Position numbers and translations under genes: made by a program. Positions 1-5,960 of a stretch of DNA of 11,112 nt are shown piece after piece. Source of the stretch: Candidatus Manganitrophaceae bacterium (lineage in GTDB: Bacteria; Nitrospirota; Nitrospiria; SBBL01; Manganitrophaceae); NCBI GenBank assembly GCA_004297235.1, contig SCUR01000210.1:1-11112 (forward strand). The letters run 5' to 3'. Position 1 is the first letter of the stretch. Every line of letters starts with the position of its first letter. The notes beneath the pieces were generated by a model that was given only the letters and a program-made list of their open reading frames with translations, ran no database searches and was not told the origin of the DNA.

Positions 1-535
1 CTTTTCCATTCAGCCCGTCGATCGCGATGCCCTCAATAAATGAAGGAGGTGGGACAAAAGGGGCGGTCGTAAAGGACCATTGATAAGAAGAAGAAAGCGG
101 GTTTGCCTCCTGGTCCAGCACCTGCGTCGAAAGCGTTAAAGTATAGGGGGTCTCATATCGAAGATCGGCACTGTTTTGCCGGTTAAATCGAATGGTCTTG
201 CAATCGGCCTCTACACAGACCGCCTCATATCCAACCCCTAAACCGTCCAGCGCTGTTAAAAAAGACGAGAGCTTCATCGGTTTACTAAAAGTGATCTCAA
301 CGGCGGCATGGACCGAAACGGCACCTCCTTGCGGCGCGGCCGATACCACCGCCGGCGGGACGGGAGTCGGATTTCCATTGTTTCCTCCCCCGCCCGTTCC
401 ACCGCCGCCGGATGGGTTTCCACCGTTCGACGAATGATCCCCGGAACCCCCTCCTCCACCGCAGCCGACCAGAATGACGACGGCAAAAATCACAGGGACA
501 ACCGATTGCATCAGTCCTGAATAAAAGCGATTCAC
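1..535 (-). CDS. Ig-like-domain lipoprotein, 3' part beyond window
   Basis: About 178 N-terminal residues are visible on the minus strand; the frame stays open to the left edge, so the C-terminal part is missing. The start MetValNArg-type N-terminus (GTG at 535) gives a charged n-region, a hydrophobic stretch and the lipobox LVGC with the lipidated Cys at residue 25, so the protein should be a membrane-anchored lipoprotein. A Gly/Ser/Asn/Pro-rich linker (about residues 26-60) follows, then an Ig-like fold typical of SbsA/Big_5 domains: VEITFSKPM near residue 80, a YETPYTLTLS strand, and the closing WSFTT near residue 155. The GTG start is preferred because the internal ATG at 511 would remove the only positive charge (Arg3); neither has a strong SD, although CAGGA lies just before the ATG. 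The function is unknown; domains of this kind usually serve as spacers in surface proteins. I derived the translation by hand from the reverse complement. Confidence 0.8.
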   Translation of the reverse strand, partial: MNRFYSGLMQSVVPVIFAVVILVGCGGGGGSGDHSSNGGNPSGGGGTGGGGNNGNPTPVPPAVVSAAPQGGAVSVHAAVEITFSKPMKLSSFLTALDGLGVGYEAVCVEADCKTIRFNRQNSADLRYETPYTLTLSTQVLDQEANPLSSSYQWSFTTAPFVPPPSFIEGIAIDGLNGK

Positions 536-567
536 GTCTAAAATACCGGGATATGAGTTATCGAATG

Positions 568-595
568 AATATAGAGCGCCTTTTCTATGTGATAA
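568..595 (-). promoter_or_regulatory. Candidate sigma70 promoter of the lipoprotein gene
   Basis: Read on the minus strand there is TTATCA (590-595), 16 bases, then TATATT (568-573). The predicted transcript would begin about 25-30 bases before the GTG at 535. Each box matches the consensus only partly (4/6 and 5/6), so this is a candidate. Confidence 0.35.
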
Positions 596-620
596 GCAGA
601 GGGGTCACGAACAGGAGATC

Positions 621-758
621 ATGAGGGAATGTGAAACGGCGGTTCCTAACGGAGAACGTTATAACCTGTTTCCCCTAACCAAATATATAGACACTCGCGG
701 GATGAATTCTAAAGAAAATAAGGAAAGGTGTCAAGGAATTTCGCCCCAGGCTTTTTAG
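621..758 (+). CDS. Possible 45-residue small ORF upstream of rlmN
   Basis: An ATG at 621 is preceded by AGGAG (613-617), a rather short 3-base spacing. It opens a 45-codon frame ending in TAG at 756-758. The product starts MRECETAVPNGERYNLF and ends ERCQGISPQAF. It has two Cys residues, a mixed charge pattern, no signal peptide and no membrane segment. I recognise no family. The frame lies in the otherwise non-coding, AT-richer region before rlmN and ends 109 bases before the rlmN start, so it could be a leader peptide or an independent microprotein. A 45-codon open frame can also arise by chance, and there is no homology evidence in hand. Confidence 0.2.
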   Translation: MRECETAVPNGERYNLFPLTKYIDTRGMNSKENKERCQGISPQAF

Positions 759-793
759 GAGCAGAGCGAAATCACTCCCTTAAGGTAGCGAGT

Positions 794-867
794 CCTCCCG
801 AAAATCTCAGGGAAAGGGCCTCCGTCCGGCTTGCAGAAGGAGGGAACCCTATGATAGGGTAAGCAAC
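794..867 (+). promoter_or_regulatory. Structured leader and ribosome-binding site of rlmN
   Basis: A strong SD core GGAGG (839-843) lies 24 bases before the rlmN ATG, too far for direct use. Between them sits the inverted repeat ACCCTA-TGA-TAGGGT (846-860). If it folds, the SD-to-ATG distance shrinks to about 9 bases (GA plus AAGCAAC), which is normal. Upstream, two CCTCC segments (794-798 and 819-823) can each pair with the GGAGG and would hide it. The pairing was found by eye, not by folding software. No better SD is visible closer to the ATG. Confidence 0.45.
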
Positions 868-1956
868 ATGACCGACCGAAAACAAAACCTCCTCGCCCTC
901 TCTTTTGAGGAGCTGGAAGCCTGGATCGTCGACCTGGGCTGGAAGAAATACCGCGCCAAGCAGATTCTCTCTTGGCTCTATCGGCGGCGCGCCGCCGATT
1001 TTGAAGAGATGACCGACCTCTCCAAGGCCGACCGTACCCTTTTGGCCGAGAAAGCCTCTCTCCATCACCTGGAGATCGTCACCCACCAGCGGTCGGTGGA
1101 TGGGACCCAGAAGTTCCTGCTGGAATTGGAGGACGGAAACCGGATCGAATCGGTCCTCATTCCGGGCGACGACCGTCTCACCCTCTGCATCTCCTCGCAG
1201 GCCGGCTGCACCCTCGACTGCGGCTTCTGCCTCACCGCACAGGAAAAGCTGAAACGCAACTTAAAGGCCCACGAGATCGTCGATCAAATCCTTACGGTCC
1301 AGCGGACCCTTCCCGAAGAGACCCGAATTACAAATGTCGTGATGATGGGGATGGGCGAGCCGCTGGCCAATTTTAACCATGTGGTGGAAGCGTTGAAGCG
1401 GATGATCTCGCCGATCGGACTCGGCTTCTCGCCGCGCCGGGTCACCGTCTCGACGGCGGGAATGGTTCCCCAGATTTTAAAACTCTGGGAAGCGGTGCCG
1501 GTCAACCTTTCGATCTCGCTCAATGCCACGACGAATGCGGTGCGCGATCAGATCATGCCGAAGGTCAATCGGCTCTATCCGATTGAAGAGCTGCTGAAGG
1601 TCTGTAAAGCCTTTCCGCTCCCCTCCCGCCGCAGAATCACCTTTGAATATGTTCTTCTCGCCGGTGTCAACGACACGCCGGAGGACGCGGCCCGGCTGGT
1701 TCGTCTCAGCCGCGGCATCCGGTGCAAAGTGAACTTGATCCCTTTCAACGAATTCCCCGGCTCTCCGTACCGCCGCCCGACCGATGAGCAGGTTTTGCGC
1801 TTCCAAAAGACTCTGCTCGACGCCGACCTCACCGCCACCATTCGAAAGAGCAAGGGGCGAGACATCCTCGCGGCTTGCGGCCAGCTCAATAGTGAATTCG
1901 CCGCCCGGCCCCTCTCTCAAAAACAGTTGGAACCGATCGGCCTTCTCCCTTCATAA
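868..1956 (+). CDS. rlmN: Dual-specificity rRNA/tRNA adenine-C2 methyltransferase RlmN
   Basis: This radical-SAM enzyme makes 2-methyladenosine in 23S rRNA (A2503) and at A37 of a subset of tRNAs; it acts in the cytoplasm. The 362 residues are full length for the family. The N-terminal helical domain (about 1-90, with WKKYRAKQILSWLYRR) precedes the radical-SAM barrel. The [4Fe-4S] cysteines are C114, C118 and C121 in GCTLDCGFC. The two mechanistic cysteines are also present: C107 in TLC just before the cluster loop, and C337 in DILAACGQL. The SAM-binding GMGEPL motif lies near residue 160, followed by RRVTVSTAG. The ATG at 868 is the first start in a frame without upstream alternatives, and the sequence after it matches the family's N-terminus. 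The leader before it is unusual (see 794-867). Cfr resistance methyltransferases are related, but this has the ordinary RlmN layout and a housekeeping context. Confidence 0.96.
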   Translation: MTDRKQNLLALSFEELEAWIVDLGWKKYRAKQILSWLYRRRAADFEEMTDLSKADRTLLAEKASLHHLEIVTHQRSVDGTQKFLLELEDGNRIESVLIPGDDRLTLCISSQAGCTLDCGFCLTAQEKLKRNLKAHEIVDQILTVQRTLPEETRITNVVMMGMGEPLANFNHVVEALKRMISPIGLGFSPRRVTVSTAGMVPQILKLWEAVPVNLSISLNATTNAVRDQIMPKVNRLYPIEELLKVCKAFPLPSRRRITFEYVLLAGVNDTPEDAARLVRLSRGIRCKVNLIPFNEFPGSPYRRPTDEQVLRFQKTLLDADLTATIRKSKGRDILAACGQLNSEFAARPLSQKQLEPIGLLPS

Positions 1957-1987
1957 GCCGTCCGCTTCTCTCAGGAAAACCACCCCC

Positions 1988-2017
1988 TTGAACGGGCCTC
2001 TTCCGCTACGATAGACT
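1988..2017 (+). promoter_or_regulatory. Weak promoter candidate for the YHS gene
   Basis: TTGAAC (1988-1993), 18 bases, TAGACT (2012-2017). Both boxes are 4/6 matches. The gap between rlmN and the YHS gene (96 bases) leaves room for separate transcription, but read-through from rlmN is equally possible. Confidence 0.22.
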
Positions 2018-2052
2018 TATCATATGAACTAAAACTCTCTCTGGAGGACAGC

Positions 2053-2211
2053 ATGGCGGAGAAATCGATGACCGATCCGGTCTGCGGGATGAAGGTGACC
2101 AACGAAAACATCTGCACCGATTATGAAGGAAAGCATTATTGTTTCTGTTCGGAGGGTTGTTTTCAGACTTTTCAGAAATCACCCGAGCAGTACGCTCGAA
2201 AGGCCGGATAG
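2053..2211 (+). CDS. YHS-domain metal-binding-type small protein
   Basis: This is a 52-residue protein that is essentially one YHS domain. It has the hallmark DPVCGM (residues 8-13) and the GKHYCFCSEGC block, and ends with the F-x5-PEQY signature around residues 40-47. Cysteines at 11, 21, 30, 32 and 36 give an unusually dense set of potential metal ligands for its size. Family members occur as extra domains of copper/heavy-metal P-type ATPases and as free small proteins thought to bind metal; the exact role here is not known. The start is well supported: GGAGG at 2043-2047 with 5-base spacing to the ATG. There is no signal peptide, so it should be cytoplasmic. It converges on a Met/His-rich periplasmic protein gene across a shared hairpin, which fits a metal-related neighbourhood. 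Confidence 0.9.
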   Translation: MAEKSMTDPVCGMKVTNENICTDYEGKHYCFCSEGCFQTFQKSPEQYARKAG

Positions 2212-2229
2212 ATAGAGCCGATTGTGTTC

Positions 2230-2255
2230 GGCCGGAGGTCGAACGACCTCCGGCC
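2230..2255. terminator. Perfect 12-bp inverted repeat between convergent genes
   Basis: GGCCGGAGGTCG, two bases AA, then CGACCTCCGGCC: a perfect 12-bp GC-rich stem (effectively 11 bp with a GAAC tetraloop). It lies 18 bases after the YHS stop and 20 bases after the stop of the minus-strand gene, the usual place of a bidirectional terminator. Neither side has a real U tract, so termination may be weak or factor-assisted; it may also protect the 3' ends of both messages. Confidence 0.65.
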
Positions 2256-2275
2256 AAGCCGTTTAGAAAGCCGAT

Positions 2276-2935
2276 CTAGTCGTCCTCTTCTTCATATGAA
2301 TCGGGCTTTTCCGTGGAGCCGTGGGGGGACCCCTTTCCGCCGCTCATCGAGCCGTGCGGCGACTCCATCCCCATCATTCCTTTTCCCATTTTTCCATGAG
2401 ACATCCCGCCCATCATCGAATGCATCCCGGACATCGACATCCGCATCTCGATCATCGATCGGAAACGATCATATTGGGCATCGGAGAGAAACTCCTTCGC
2501 TTTGGCCATAGAACGGACCCGGAACAGAAGGAGATCGGTCTCCATCGCCTCTTTCTCTCTCGCCTTTTTCTCAACCTTATTCATATCGAGCTTCGGATCG
2601 GCAATCAGCTCATCCAATTCAATCTCGGCCACCTGGAGATTGGCGCGCTTTTGAATGACCCCCTTGCGGTAGTCGGTAAAAAGATCGTGGAGTTTTTTGG
2701 CCTGATCGTCGTTCAGATTAAGCCCCTGCTTTAATCCCTGCATCGAAAAGAAATTTCCGCCCTGCATCCCGGAGGTCGGAGGATGCCCCATCGGGCGATC
2801 CGGCCCGCCTCCTTCTCCTCCTCGATGCGGACTCCCTCCTCCCTGCATCATCTGCGCAGAAACCGTCGTCGCCATGATCAACCCGGACAGCATACAGATT
2901 CCGGCAAGCCGGAACAGATTCCATTTTCTCATCAT
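2276..2935 (-). CDS. Spy/CpxP-like periplasmic protein, Met/His-rich (heavy-metal sensor/resistance type)
   Basis: The 219-residue product has a signal peptide (MMRKWNLFRLAGICMLSG..., probable cleavage VSA|Q after residue 27), so it is periplasmic. A Met/Gly/His-rich segment follows. The helical core has two LTxxQ-like repeats typical of the Spy/CpxP/ZraP group: LNLNDDQ near residue 75 and LSDAQYDRF near residue 150, with a charged helical hairpin between them. The tail is strikingly rich in Met, His and Gly (MHSMMGGMSHGKMGKGMM), as in copper-binding periplasmic proteins, and ends in an acidic stretch EEEDD. I place the start at 2935 because AGGAGG (2941-2946) is 5 bases upstream; a farther in-frame start at 2953 would precede this SD and is unlikely. 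Known family roles are periplasmic chaperone or metal-responsive sensor/buffer; metal binding here is inferred from composition. It has its own divergent promoter. Confidence 0.82.
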   Translation of the reverse strand: MMRKWNLFRLAGICMLSGLIMATTVSAQMMQGGGSPHRGGEGGGPDRPMGHPPTSGMQGGNFFSMQGLKQGLNLNDDQAKKLHDLFTDYRKGVIQKRANLQVAEIELDELIADPKLDMNKVEKKAREKEAMETDLLLFRVRSMAKAKEFLSDAQYDRFRSMIEMRMSMSGMHSMMGGMSHGKMGKGMMGMESPHGSMSGGKGSPHGSTEKPDSYEEEDD

Positions 2936-2976
2936 CTTGACCTCCTCAGACAATTATCGATCTCACACGAGTTCCT

Positions 2977-3005
2977 ATCATAAACGAAAAAACCCGATCA
3001 GACAA
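2977..3005 (-). promoter_or_regulatory. Promoter of the Spy-like gene
   Basis: Minus strand: TTGTCT (3000-3005), 17 bases, TATGAT (2977-2982), giving a leader of about 35 bases with AGGAGG before the ATG at 2935. It lies back-to-back with the rightward operon promoter, with only 11 bases between the two -35 boxes. Confidence 0.5.
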
Positions 3006-3016
3006 CCGGCCGTTGC

Positions 3017-3046
3017 TTGACACTCTTTTTGACCATCTGTTAAGAT
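3017..3046 (+). promoter_or_regulatory. Sigma70 promoter of the M16B-larE operon
   Basis: A perfect TTGACA (3017-3022), 18 bases, then TAAGAT (3041-3046), 33 bases before the ATG at 3079. The 12 bases GTTGCTTGACAC around the -35 box recur exactly at the tRNA-Gln promoter. Confidence 0.7.
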
Positions 3047-3078
3047 GACCCCGTTTGCAAAATCGCACAGGAGCAAGA

Positions 3079-4482
3079 ATGGATCGAAGAAAGAGATCTC
3101 CCCTCCGGAATGTTTGGCTGCTCCTTTTGATTTTCTCCCTCTTTCCCGCACTCGCTCGGGCCGCCAAAATCGAAGAGGTCGTCCTCCCCAACGGCCTCAA
3201 GGTGGTCTTGCTTGAAGAGCACAAAGCGCCGGTGGTCACCTTTCAGGTCTGGTATCGGGTCGGCTCCCGCAACGAGATCACCGGCAAGACCGGCCTCTCC
3301 CATCTCCTCGAACATATGATGTTCAAGGGAACCGCGAAACATGGAAAGGGAGAGTTCTCTCGGATCGTCGCCAAGAACGGCGGAACGGAGAATGCCTTCA
3401 CCGCGAACGATTACACCGCTTACTTCGAAAACTTCGCCTCCGACCGGATCGAATTGTCGCTCGATTTGGAATCCGACCGGATGCAAAACCTGATCATGGA
3501 CCCCAAAGAATTTCAACTGGAGCGGGAAGTGGTCAAAGAAGAGCGCCGGACCCGGACGGATGACGATCCCTACTCGTTCCTGATCGAGAATTTGTACGCC
3601 ATCGCTTTTATGGTTCACCCTTATCATGCCCCGGTCATCGGCTGGATGAGCGACCTCGACGGCCTGACCCGAGACGACGCCTTCCTCTACTACAAACACT
3701 ACTACCAGCCGAACAATGCGACCGTGGTCGTCGTGGGAGACTTCAACACCAAGACGCTCCTTCCCAAAATTAAAAGCTTCTTCGAGAAGATCCCGAAGGG
3801 GCCGGAGCCGCAACAGTTGGTTCCGCCGGAGCCGGCCCAGATCGGCGAGCGGAGGAGCATCGTCAAACGGGAAGCGCAGCTTCCCTTCGTCTTCGCCGCC
3901 TTTCATACGCCCAATTATAAAGGCCCCGACACTTATGCGTTGGCGGTGCTCTCCAGCGTCCTCTCCGCCGGAAAAAGTTCCCGCCTCTACCGAAGCCTCG
4001 TCTACCAACAGCAGATCGCGCTCGACGCCGGCGGGCATTATGAAGGGCTCACCACCGATCCGGAGCTTTTCTATGTCTACGCCACGGCCCGCCCCCAGAT
4101 CTCTCCCGAAGAGCTGGAAGAGGCGCTGGGCGACGAGATCAGCCGCCTCCAGTCGGAGCCGATCTCCGATCAGGAGCTGAAAAAGGCCAAAAATCAGATC
4201 GAGGCCGATTTCATCCTGGGGTCCGATTCGAATTTCTTCCGGGCGATGCGGATCGGCACGGCGGAGACGGTCGGCGCGGGCCATGAATATGTCACCCGTT
4301 TTGTTGAAAACATTCGGAAGGTCACCGCACAGGACGTGATGCGGGTCGCCCAAAAATACCTGGTGGAGGATCAGCGGAGCGTCGGAACCCTCATGCCGAT
4401 TTCCACAGCCGAAGAAGGGGATGCCGCCGAAAACGGCGAACCCAAAGAAGCCCCCGGCGGGCCGACAAAGGAGTCTCGATGA
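3079..4482 (+). CDS. M16B zinc peptidase, catalytic subunit
   Basis: The 467-residue protein is a secreted or envelope metallopeptidase of the insulinase/pitrilysin family, M16B subgroup. A signal peptide (MDRRKRSPLRNVWLLLLIFSLF..., probable cut near ARA|AK) is followed by the catalytic half. The inverted zinc motif HLLEH is at residues 75-79 (H75, E78 catalytic base, H79), and the downstream glutamate ligand is E155 in REVVKEERR, at the expected spacing of 76. The second half carries the SRLYRSLVY block of the non-catalytic M16 repeat. Length is normal for M16B. The start is ATG 3079, chosen over an upstream in-frame TTG at 3055, because AGGAG (3069-3073) is 5 bases before it and the signal peptide then starts cleanly. 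It overlaps the next gene by 4 bases (ATGA), suggesting translational coupling and a fixed 1:1 partnership. The tail (EEGDAAENGEPKEAPGG) is acidic and probably unstructured. Confidence 0.93.
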   Translation: MDRRKRSPLRNVWLLLLIFSLFPALARAAKIEEVVLPNGLKVVLLEEHKAPVVTFQVWYRVGSRNEITGKTGLSHLLEHMMFKGTAKHGKGEFSRIVAKNGGTENAFTANDYTAYFENFASDRIELSLDLESDRMQNLIMDPKEFQLEREVVKEERRTRTDDDPYSFLIENLYAIAFMVHPYHAPVIGWMSDLDGLTRDDAFLYYKHYYQPNNATVVVVGDFNTKTLLPKIKSFFEKIPKGPEPQQLVPPEPAQIGERRSIVKREAQLPFVFAAFHTPNYKGPDTYALAVLSSVLSAGKSSRLYRSLVYQQQIALDAGGHYEGLTTDPELFYVYATARPQISPEELEEALGDEISRLQSEPISDQELKKAKNQIEADFILGSDSNFFRAMRIGTAETVGAGHEYVTRFVENIRKVTAQDVMRVAQKYLVEDQRSVGTLMPISTAEEGDAAENGEPKEAPGGPTKESR

Positions 4483-5960
4483 ATCGCGCCAGAAAACCGG
4501 CTTCTCCCCGATCGTTTCTCTTCTTCTCGATCGCGCTCCTCCTTCTTTTCGTCGAGGTCGTTCCCGCGCCGGCCGCCGAGATCAAGCCGAAGCGGGTCGT
4601 CACCGACAACGGAATCATCCTTCTGATTCTCGAGCGTCCTTCCCTCCCGATCGTCAGCGTCGACGCGCTGGTCCGGGCCGGCTCCCTCTATGATCCGAAC
4701 GACAAGGCCGGCCTCGCCAACCTGACCGCTTCGCTCCTGGATGAAGGGACGAAAAAGCGGAGCTCGACGCAGATCGCCGACGCGGTCGATTTTATCGGGG
4801 CCACTCTCTCGGCCACGGCCAATGAGGATTATGTAACGGCGAGCCTACGGCTTCTGAAAAAGGATGTCGATTCCGGCTTCGATCTTCTCTCCGACATTCT
4901 GATCAACCCCGTCTTTGATCCGAAAGAGGTGGAGCGGGTCCGAAAGAATATTCTCGGCGGCATCCTCGCCGAGAAAGACCAGCCCCAGGCGATCGCCGAT
5001 CGGGCCTTCCGGAACATTATCTTCGGGGAGCATCCCTATCGGAATCCGGTGATCGGCCGGGAGGAAACGGTGCCCGAAATCACGCGGGAAGAGGTCGCCG
5101 CCTTCCATCAAACCTACTACGCTCCGAATAATCTGATTCTCTCGATTGTCGGCGACGTCACCGAGAAAGAAGCGGTCGCGCTGGCCAAAAAATATTTCGG
5201 GAAGTGGGAGCGAAAGCAGATCCTCTTCCCCCGGGTCGGCCCCCCCGCCCCCTTTCAGACGAGGAAGATGGAGCTGATCGACAAGGAGCTGACCCAAGCG
5301 AGCGTCGTCTTGGGCCACGTCGGGATTGAACGGGGAAATCCCGATTACTATGCCGTCACGGTGATGAACTACATCCTCGGCGGAGGAGGCTTTTCTTCAA
5401 GGATGATGGCCGACATCCGGGACAACAAAGGGCTGGTCTACTCGATTTATTCATTGTTCGACGCGAACCGGTACCCCGGCGAATTCGCCGTGAGCCTGCA
5501 GACCCGATCGAAGAGCGCCAACGAGGCGATTGAAGGAGTTTTAGCGGAGATTCAGAAGATCCGGAGCGCGCCGGTCACCGACACGGAGCTGGCCGAGGCG
5601 AAGGCCTACCTGGTCGGCAGCTTCCCCCTTCGGATGGAGACGACCGCCCGGCTCGCCTCGCTCCTCTCGGCCATCGAATATTACCAGCTCGGGCTCGATT
5701 ACTTTGAAAAGTACCCGGGCTACATCAACAAAGTGACCCAAGACGACGTCCTGCGGGTCGCCAAGAAATACCTCGACCCGGAACATTACGCCCTGGTCGT
5801 CGTAGCCAAGCAGAGCGAGGCGAACGTAAAAGAGCCGCCCGCCCCTCCGGCCGTGGAATCGGGATTAAAGAAAAACGCGCCGGAACCGCAGGGCGGCGTC
5901 CGCGCGAGCGACCCGCCGATGATCAACCTCCCTTCGGACAAGGGGGTCGGCGTCCGATGA
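4479..5960 (+). CDS. M16B peptidase-like partner lacking the zinc motif
   Basis: This 493-residue M16 homologue has a signal peptide (MNRARKPASPRSFLFFSIAL..., probable cut APA|AE near residue 33). The place of HxxEH is taken by NLTAS (residues 81-85), so none of the motif residues remain and it should not bind catalytic zinc. The C-terminal half keeps the Gly-rich GGGGFSSR (R308) and GLVYS (Y321) elements. These correspond to the Arg/Tyr pair that in two-subunit M16B enzymes completes the partner's active site. It is therefore predicted to be the R/Y subunit of a heterodimer with the product of the previous gene, not a broken gene: the frame is intact and the sequence well conserved. The start ATG lies inside the previous stop (ATGA), with AAAGGAG 5 bases upstream. 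The C-terminus is Pro/Ala-rich. It overlaps larE by another ATGA. Confidence 0.92.
   Translation: MNRARKPASPRSFLFFSIALLLLFVEVVPAPAAEIKPKRVVTDNGIILLILERPSLPIVSVDALVRAGSLYDPNDKAGLANLTASLLDEGTKKRSSTQIADAVDFIGATLSATANEDYVTASLRLLKKDVDSGFDLLSDILINPVFDPKEVERVRKNILGGILAEKDQPQAIADRAFRNIIFGEHPYRNPVIGREETVPEITREEVAAFHQTYYAPNNLILSIVGDVTEKEAVALAKKYFGKWERKQILFPRVGPPAPFQTRKMELIDKELTQASVVLGHVGIERGNPDYYAVTVMNYILGGGGFSSRMMADIRDNKGLVYSIYSLFDANRYPGEFAVSLQTRSKSANEAIEGVLAEIQKIRSAPVTDTELAEAKAYLVGSFPLRMETTARLASLLSAIEYYQLGLDYFEKYPGYINKVTQDDVLRVAKKYLDPEHYALVVVAKQSEANVKEPPAPPAVESGLKKNAPEPQGGVRASDPPMINLPSDKGVGVR

Noticed and set aside
781..791. TAAGGTAGCGA-like string shared with the universally conserved core of 23S rRNA, just upstream of the 23S methyltransferase gene rlmN
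   Set aside because: An 11-base match between an 11-kb window and a 2.9-kb rRNA is expected several times by chance, and the flanks do not match.
846..860. ACCCTA-TGA-TAGGGT as an intrinsic terminator
   Set aside because: No U tract follows and the rlmN ATG is 7 bases downstream; a role in ribosome binding is more likely.
2942..2976. GGAACTC and TCTGA on the minus strand before the Spy-like gene, resembling an extracytoplasmic-function sigma promoter
   Set aside because: The spacing (18) is too long, and the -10-like TCTGA overlaps the SD (AGGAGG), so the transcript would start within or after its own ribosome-binding site.
3040..4353. A 437-codon open frame on the minus strand opposite the first M16B gene
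   Set aside because: It is a codon-bias shadow of a clearly recognised peptidase with signal peptide, zinc motif and SD; the opposite-strand product has no recognisable domains.
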